Assembly (NCBI GenBank): GCA_027943245.1
Contig: JANDJZ010000036.1
Location: 62,001 to 126,000 of the forward strand
Length of the DNA: 64,000 nucleotides
Direction of reading: 5' to 3'
Origin: Acanthamoeba sp. SK_2022b
Lineage: Eukaryota > Discosea > Longamoebia > Acanthamoebidae
Below, piece by piece: positions 59,323 to 64,000 of the stretch. Every line of letters starts with the position of its first letter. Within the stretch, counting starts at the first letter, position 1. The notes beneath the pieces are model-generated. The model worked only from the letters and a program-made list of their open reading frames with translations. It did not search any database and was not told where the DNA came from. Both the position numbers and the translations under genes were made by a program.

Positions 59323-61896
59323 GTTGTTGTTGTTGTGTGTGGTGAGAGAGAGATAAGTTGCCTTAGCTGCGCGAGTTCGGATTCGAGGGTTTGGATGTAG
59401 TCGCAGGCGGACTGGAGGAGGATGGCCTTGGTGGGTCGCGTGGGCGCGGCTCTCAGCGAGGGCACGCACGATTGGAGACGATAGAAGAAGTTGGTGAGCT
59501 CCTTCCTCCTCTCGCGTTCGAGCGCGACCTTCTTCTTCTTCGCTGCCGCAACGTCGCCCGCGCTACTGTACAACGTGAGACGAGCCGACAAGGAAACCGT
59601 TACAAATGGTATGTTTCAGTGGAGATCGTATGACCGTCACGATTTAACGACAAAAAGAATGAGACAAAAAGTATTAAAGCCTATCTTACCTTCGCTTTCG
59701 CGATCGAATGCCGGAGTGTCCTACTACGCCCTCGTCTTCGCTCCTCTTGCGACGTTTCTCGCCTCGGACTTCCTTATCCTCGTCGTCCTGCTCATCATCG
59801 TCATCATCGTCCTCGTCGTCGTTCCAATCGCCGCCCTCCGAGCCCTCCTTCTCGCTCGTGGCCCGCTGTTCCTCCTTGACCATCTCCATCGAGGCAGCTT
59901 CCGTAGACCCCAGCTTGGCGTCGCTACTCCGCCTCATCTCTGACACTGAGGAGAGGTCGGCAGTGGAGAAGGTGGGCAGCGACGACGAGGAGAAGGACGG
60001 GAGCTGCGTCGACGCCGAAGAAGAGGGATAAGAGAACGAGGAGGAGGACACGCTGGGCGGATACGCGGGGTAGCTTGTCACCGCAGTCACCGAGCCGTCG
60101 TGCGCCGCCAGGTCCTATCCAAGAGAAGAAGGAGATGAGCCCAAGGTTCGTGTGGTAGGCACGCGGTTGCTGTACCCATGCCGAGTTGGAAGTCGATGGA
60201 TACTGCTGTGAATTGGACGAGGTGAGGTGAAGGGGAGCCGCGGTGGGGAGTCGTCGCAGGTGATAGTGCGCCATGCTGGGAACGTGCTGCCCCGTTGGCC
60301 GCCCCACGTTCTGTTTTTTTTGGGGGGGGGCGTCAATGGGCGGTGCCACCAGAAACGCACACGTGCGGCTTGATCGACGTACCAGCTGGTGTCTCAACGA
60401 ATGGTGGTGGTGCATTCCCGCAGTGCCGGTGGCCTATAGGCACCAGTCAGAACTGTGCGCGACGGGGAGGGAGAGCGCGCGGACCTCAGAGTGTGGTATG
60501 AACCGGTCATCGCCGGGTATGGAGTGCGGCTGGGCTCCGCCGTAGTAGTGCTGCAAAAGCGGGCTCGACCGATCGTTCTCCTGCTTGATGGGGAACGCCG
60601 CCGGGCCGCTGCCGCCGGCAGTGAAGAGCCCCTGTCCGGAGTGTGTCCCGGTGGTAGTGTGGTGGGTGGCGCTCCAGGCCACGCTGTCGGGGCTGCCCCA
60701 GCCACCACCGTGACCCTCCCTGCTCGAGAGACCAAGAGACGGTGAGCCAACAATGTTTTGCACAACTGTTTCTCATAATACGGCCGGAAAAGGGCGTTGC
60801 TTAATTGCTTGCAAATAAAAGAGAGTTAAGGGTTCAAATAAACGGATCGGAGACCAATGAGAAAAAGTATGCAGCACAAGCCACACACACACACGGGAGG
60901 GTATATCTCAATTGGGGCGGTACCTTGGCGCGGACGGATTGACGATGGTCACCAGAGGCAGAGAGGGCGAGGATGAAGTGGTAGAGCTGTTGGTGGCACT
61001 GCTGGTCTGGGCCACGGGCGACGAGGAGATGGCGTCCTGCGACGAGGAGCTCTCGAGGAAGGCAAAGTCACGCTCCACTTCCTCAATGGACCGATACGTA
61101 TCCTGGTGGTGGTGGTGGTGGTGGTGGGCCATCAGCATCCCGCAACTTTGTCCGACGGTTTGTGTGGTTGTGTGGGGCTGCGCGTTCTTGACAAGAAGCC
61201 GCAGCGGCCGCTCTTGTGTATGGCGGTAATAGAGCGCGGGTTGTGTGGATATGGAGCAAGAGGATATTTCGTAAATTCGAGGCGGGGCGATCGGACCAAT
61301 AGCCGGCCGGCATTAAAAAAAGAGTGCAACATAAATTCGAGGACGTATGAAGCGTGGTTGTGAACACTCAACAACATCTTCCCGAAAGAAAGGAACAAGC
61401 AAAGAAAGTTAGGAGAAGGGTGTACCGTTTGCATGGCCTGACCAGAGGAGGACCCAGCGGGGGCCTGTTCGTCTTGATTAGGGCCCCAAGCCCGCCTGCC
61501 GTGCTGTTGTTGACCCGCTGGTGCGCTGTGGAAGGACGATCGTGACGGTGGTTGCTGTTGTGGCTGGCCGCCGTGGTAATGGCCAAAGGTTGCCGGAGCT
61601 TGCTGGTGGTGGTGGTGGTTGTTGTGAGCGGGTGGGCTTTGATAGCGGTAGTGCTGGTGGTGAGTGGGCAGCTGTTGGCCGCGCTGGCGTGAGGTGTGGG
61701 GTTGTGTCGCTGCCGCGGCAGCAACAGAAAAGTGCGCCAGAGAGGGTGATGAAGATGATGATGGAGCAGGAGTGGCAGAAGAGGGCATTGCCGAGCCAGT
61801 TGAAGCTGCTGAAGAGTCAGCGGAAGTAGAAGGTCGCCCCTCACCCTCGGGGGGTGCCTCCGGAGGGAAGCCACCAGTGGTTGCTGTAGATGCCAT
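58058..61896 (-). CDS. Membrane-tethered bHLH transcription factor, SREBP-like layout
   Basis: Minus-strand exons run from ATG 61896 (MASTATTGGFPPEAPPEGEG) to a likely TAG at 58058-58060. The N-terminus is low-complexity with a His tract of seven, Ser, Gln and Pro. It then has an acidic part (DWNDDEDDDDDDEQDDEDKE), a basic part (EKRRKRSE), and the bHLH region: KKKKVALERERRKELTNFFY, RLQSCVPSL, TKAILLQSACDYIQTLESEL. A leucine-zipper-like SENQRLRS follows. Further on, long hydrophobic segments occur (FNIFFFSLSLLPSTGVIVLG, then LRLAVVCCVLLFLFLLEPFL). SREBP proteins have the same order of activation domain, bHLH-zipper and membrane segments and are cleaved to release the factor. The C-terminal frame after 58200 is less certain. 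Confidence 0.72.
59277..59335 (+). repeat. GT/GTT repeat in an intron of the bHLH gene
   Basis: GT units at 59277-59320 followed by GTT units to about 59335, just outside the exon encoding the helix-loop-helix. Confidence 0.9.
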
Positions 61897-62799
61897 CGAT
61901 GGAGTGACCGCGAAGAAAAAGATGCCACTCACCGGACGAGCGCTGCAGGCGAGTGAGCACTATCGAACCCACGTGGGGGAGAGCCTGTGAACGTTGGCTG
62001 TCCTCCGGAGAAGTGTGGTGAAGGGAAGGATGGAGTGTCCGGACGCGAAATGCGCGGGTTAGCCGGCAACGGAGGGAAAGACGAGGGAACACTCGCTCTC
62101 TTTCTGCCTTCACTGACACTCGCTTCAAAACGTCTCGTCTCTTTTCGCAAAGTCCGGTCTCTGTCTCGACGGCACGCTCGTACTTCTCGCTCGCTGGCCT
62201 GCACGCCAAAAGATAATACAGAAAAAATGAGAGAGCGTTGCTAGTGCCTCCTCCGGGAACCCTGTTCAAACGGGGGGACAGTGCGGGTGCACCTTACAAA
62301 GCCGACCTTCCCCTGTCTTTTCCCCCACTTGCAGAGTTGGCGGTGGCCGTTTCAGAGTTTGCTTCAAGTAACCCAGGATAAGAGAGAGCACACAATCACA
62401 GGCGGATATTTGAAATCGAGGTTATTTCTGGGCGTGAACCTGGGGACTGGCGATTTCACGTGAAACACCCCGACACATGCAACGGCATTTCTGTCGCTTT
62501 ATAGGAAGCTAAGCCTTTTTCGTGACCGATCTCCGGTAAGAGCTTACCGGCGAGCCAATTGGATATCGTCTGCTTGTCCATTGGATGAAAAAATTTAATT
62601 CTCCGTTCGCGCGGGTGTACAACGGTCAAAGGGGCCTATTGCTTAAGCTCATAATTGCCCGCGACCGAGGGCATCTTCCTTGAAGCAAGAGAGAAGAACA
62701 CGCCCCAGGAACAGCCGGCTTCGCAACACGGCCGAAATAAGGCCGCGTGGATTCGGAAGGCGAAGTTTCTTGTTGAAATGCGCCAGCGGGGCCGCACTA
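61897..62799. other. Intergenic region upstream of the bHLH gene
   Basis: About 900 bp between the bHLH start and the end of the PAQR gene, both minus. The part 61930-62230 is probably 5' untranslated or intron sequence. The AT-rich patch 62560-62640 may contain regulatory sequence. No gene was supported. Confidence 0.45.
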
Positions 62800-63949
62800 T
62801 CATGGCAAGAGGCAGGGTGTGGCCTGGTAGTCGACAAGGTCGGCCAAGTTGCCGCAGTAGCCCGCGTAGGCACTCAGCAAGGCACACACATGCCACAGCC
62901 CGTGCGAGTGGATGGTGTAGTCGAATGCGCCTGGCCAAAACCGCTCTGGGAATCTGCCCACAGGCTTGTGAGCTGTCGCTACACGCCGGGACGGGGCGAG
63001 TACGCGGTACCGTTGGGCGTTGAGGAAGCCGCCAAGAAAGATAAGCACGCCCGAGAAGAAGTGGTAAATGAAGGCGGACGAGAGACCTGCCAAGACAGCA
63101 TCACCATTGCAGTCGGAGGTTTCCAAGAGGGAGGTTTTCTACTCTCCTTGCGGCGAGAAGGACGCAAGCGGGACCGTACCAATGGCCCTGATGCGTGGCA
63201 CAAAAAGGGAGACTCCCAACACAGCCCGCACAATACAAAAGCCACCCAAGGACAGCGCTCTGGGAGGGCACAGCACGGTCAATCCGCAACAAAGAGAAAA
63301 GCGTTGCGCTATGGGACAAAGCGTGGCACGGGCAGAGAAGATAGTGGGAGGGGGGTACCGCTGCCGCGCGGTAGTGGCACGAATGGCGAATCGAATCATG
63401 GCGAGAGAAAAGAGCAAGAAGGCAATCCAGATGACGGTGGGGAGCACTGTCCAGCAGCGGTAGCCCCACGCGATGAAGGAGTGGGACATGAGGGCCATTC
63501 CGCCTGTCCCGCGGTTACCATCGTTATCACGTCAGATGCCACGACAACCGGCACTTTGGGTGGGTCGGCTGATGGCGTACCGACTGCCGAAAGGAGATCG
63601 TACAGCAAGAGGTTGGTGTACTGTCGCGCCGTTCTATCCAAGCTTAAGGTGAGATGACTGTGTCTCCTGAGCGGTTTGGTTCAAGTAAGTGAAGGGGAAT
63701 CGGCAAGCGAACCTGCAGGCGGGCATGTAGGTGTGGTAGGCAGCAGAGCCCACGAATATGATAGCAAGGGAAAAGAGCAGATACAACCGGTACCAATCCA
63801 CCTCCTCCGCACGCGCCAGCTCATTCTACACACAAAAGGGAGAGATTGTGTGAGCCGCAGTAAACAAGCAACACGTGCGCCCGGCATACGCACCGCGCTG
63901 ATCCAGGCTACTACTAGTGCAGGCAGCAAATGTGTCCATATGTTTGCAC
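62800..63949 (-). CDS. PAQR (adiponectin/progestin receptor, hemolysin III) family membrane protein, 5' end outside window
   Basis: Minus-strand exons end at TGA 62800-62802; the first visible exon begins at 63949 after an acceptor, so the start codon lies beyond the window. Blocks are GANIWTHLLPALVVAWISA, WYRLYLLFSLAIIFVGSAAYH, LDRTARQYTNLLLYDL, and PERFWPGAFDYTIHSHGLWH. These contain the conserved Ser/His and His residues that bind zinc in PAQR proteins. The seven hydrophobic segments typical of the family are partly visible. Members sense adiponectin, progestins or act on membrane lipids; the ligand in an amoeba is unknown. Some inner exon joins (63140-63640) were not resolved. Confidence 0.83.
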
Positions 63950-64000
63950 CTGCGGGATGAAGAGTGGATTAATCTCATCCAAAAAATGCTAACCACAAGA

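Noticed and set aside
59277..59335. GT and GTT repeats considered as a telomere-like or regulatory array
   Set aside because: They are a simple microsatellite within an intron; the unit does not match a telomere repeat.
61104..61128. GGT repeat considered as a microsatellite outside genes
   Set aside because: On the minus strand it encodes the His tract of the bHLH protein, so it is part of the coding exon.
62680..63657. Long plus-strand open frame of about 325 codons
   Set aside because: It lies antisense to the PAQR gene, whose spliced frames carry recognised motifs; the plus frame has no family features and looks like a GC-driven shadow.

Overview
The window looks like nuclear DNA of a free-living amoeba, most likely Acanthamoeba. 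It is GC-rich and very gene-dense, with short introns (about 50-250 bp) in almost every gene and intergenic gaps often under 200 bp. A 5S rRNA gene at 9828-9946 (minus) reads like the Acanthamoeba 5S RNA as I remember it. Gene content is fully eukaryotic: Rab7, CDK7, CDC7, glucosidase II, Yif1 and mitochondrial carriers. No prokaryotic or viral block was seen.

Layout, left to right: MRNIP-like DNA-repair factor (1-843, minus, 3' end cut by the window); D123/CDC123-like ATP-grasp protein (984-2781, plus) with an AT-AC U12 intron; secreted M28 aminopeptidase (2866-5061, plus); CDK7 (5227-7066, plus); mitochondrial ATP synthase OSCP with a long C-terminal extension (7223-9534, plus); 5S rRNA; glucosidase II alpha, GH31 (10178-14835, minus); PB1 plus three PAS domains (15307-17373, plus); Rab7 (17752-19097, plus); folate/FAD-type mitochondrial carrier (19195-20733, minus); HAUS7-like augmin subunit (20923-22561, minus); small armadillo-like protein (22731-23892, plus); Nudix CoA diphosphatase-like enzyme (24079-25144, minus); an AT-richer island of unknown origin (about 25440-26160); mitochondrial P-loop ATPase with a degenerate Walker A (26161-29184, minus); Yif1 (29806-31594, plus); ABHD13/Bem46 hydrolase (31835-33683, plus); F-box protein (33828-34916, plus); divergent Arf-like GTPase with no visible start (about 34976-36199, plus).

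The right part continues with a kinase joining CAND1-like HEAT repeats to an Atg1/ULK-type kinase and a long coiled coil (36397-39317, minus); F-box/SPRY protein (39732-42318, minus); M1 aminopeptidase (42583-47626, plus); cysteine-rich type I surface protein (47851-51298, minus); CDC7-like kinase with a long N-terminus (51759 to about 55119, minus); secreted orphan protein (55820-57615, plus); membrane-tethered bHLH factor resembling SREBP (58058-61896, minus); and a PAQR receptor whose 5' end lies beyond the window (62800 to 63949, minus).

These are unlinked housekeeping genes, with no operon or cluster logic. The most unusual observations are the HEAT-Atg1 kinase with a DFT motif, the AT-AC intron, a recurring class of GC-AG introns whose donor is GCAC, the degenerate P-loop proteins, and the AT-rich island. 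Splice sites were read by eye from reading-frame continuity and family resemblance. Where every exon length closes in phase I say so; elsewhere only the outer limits are given.
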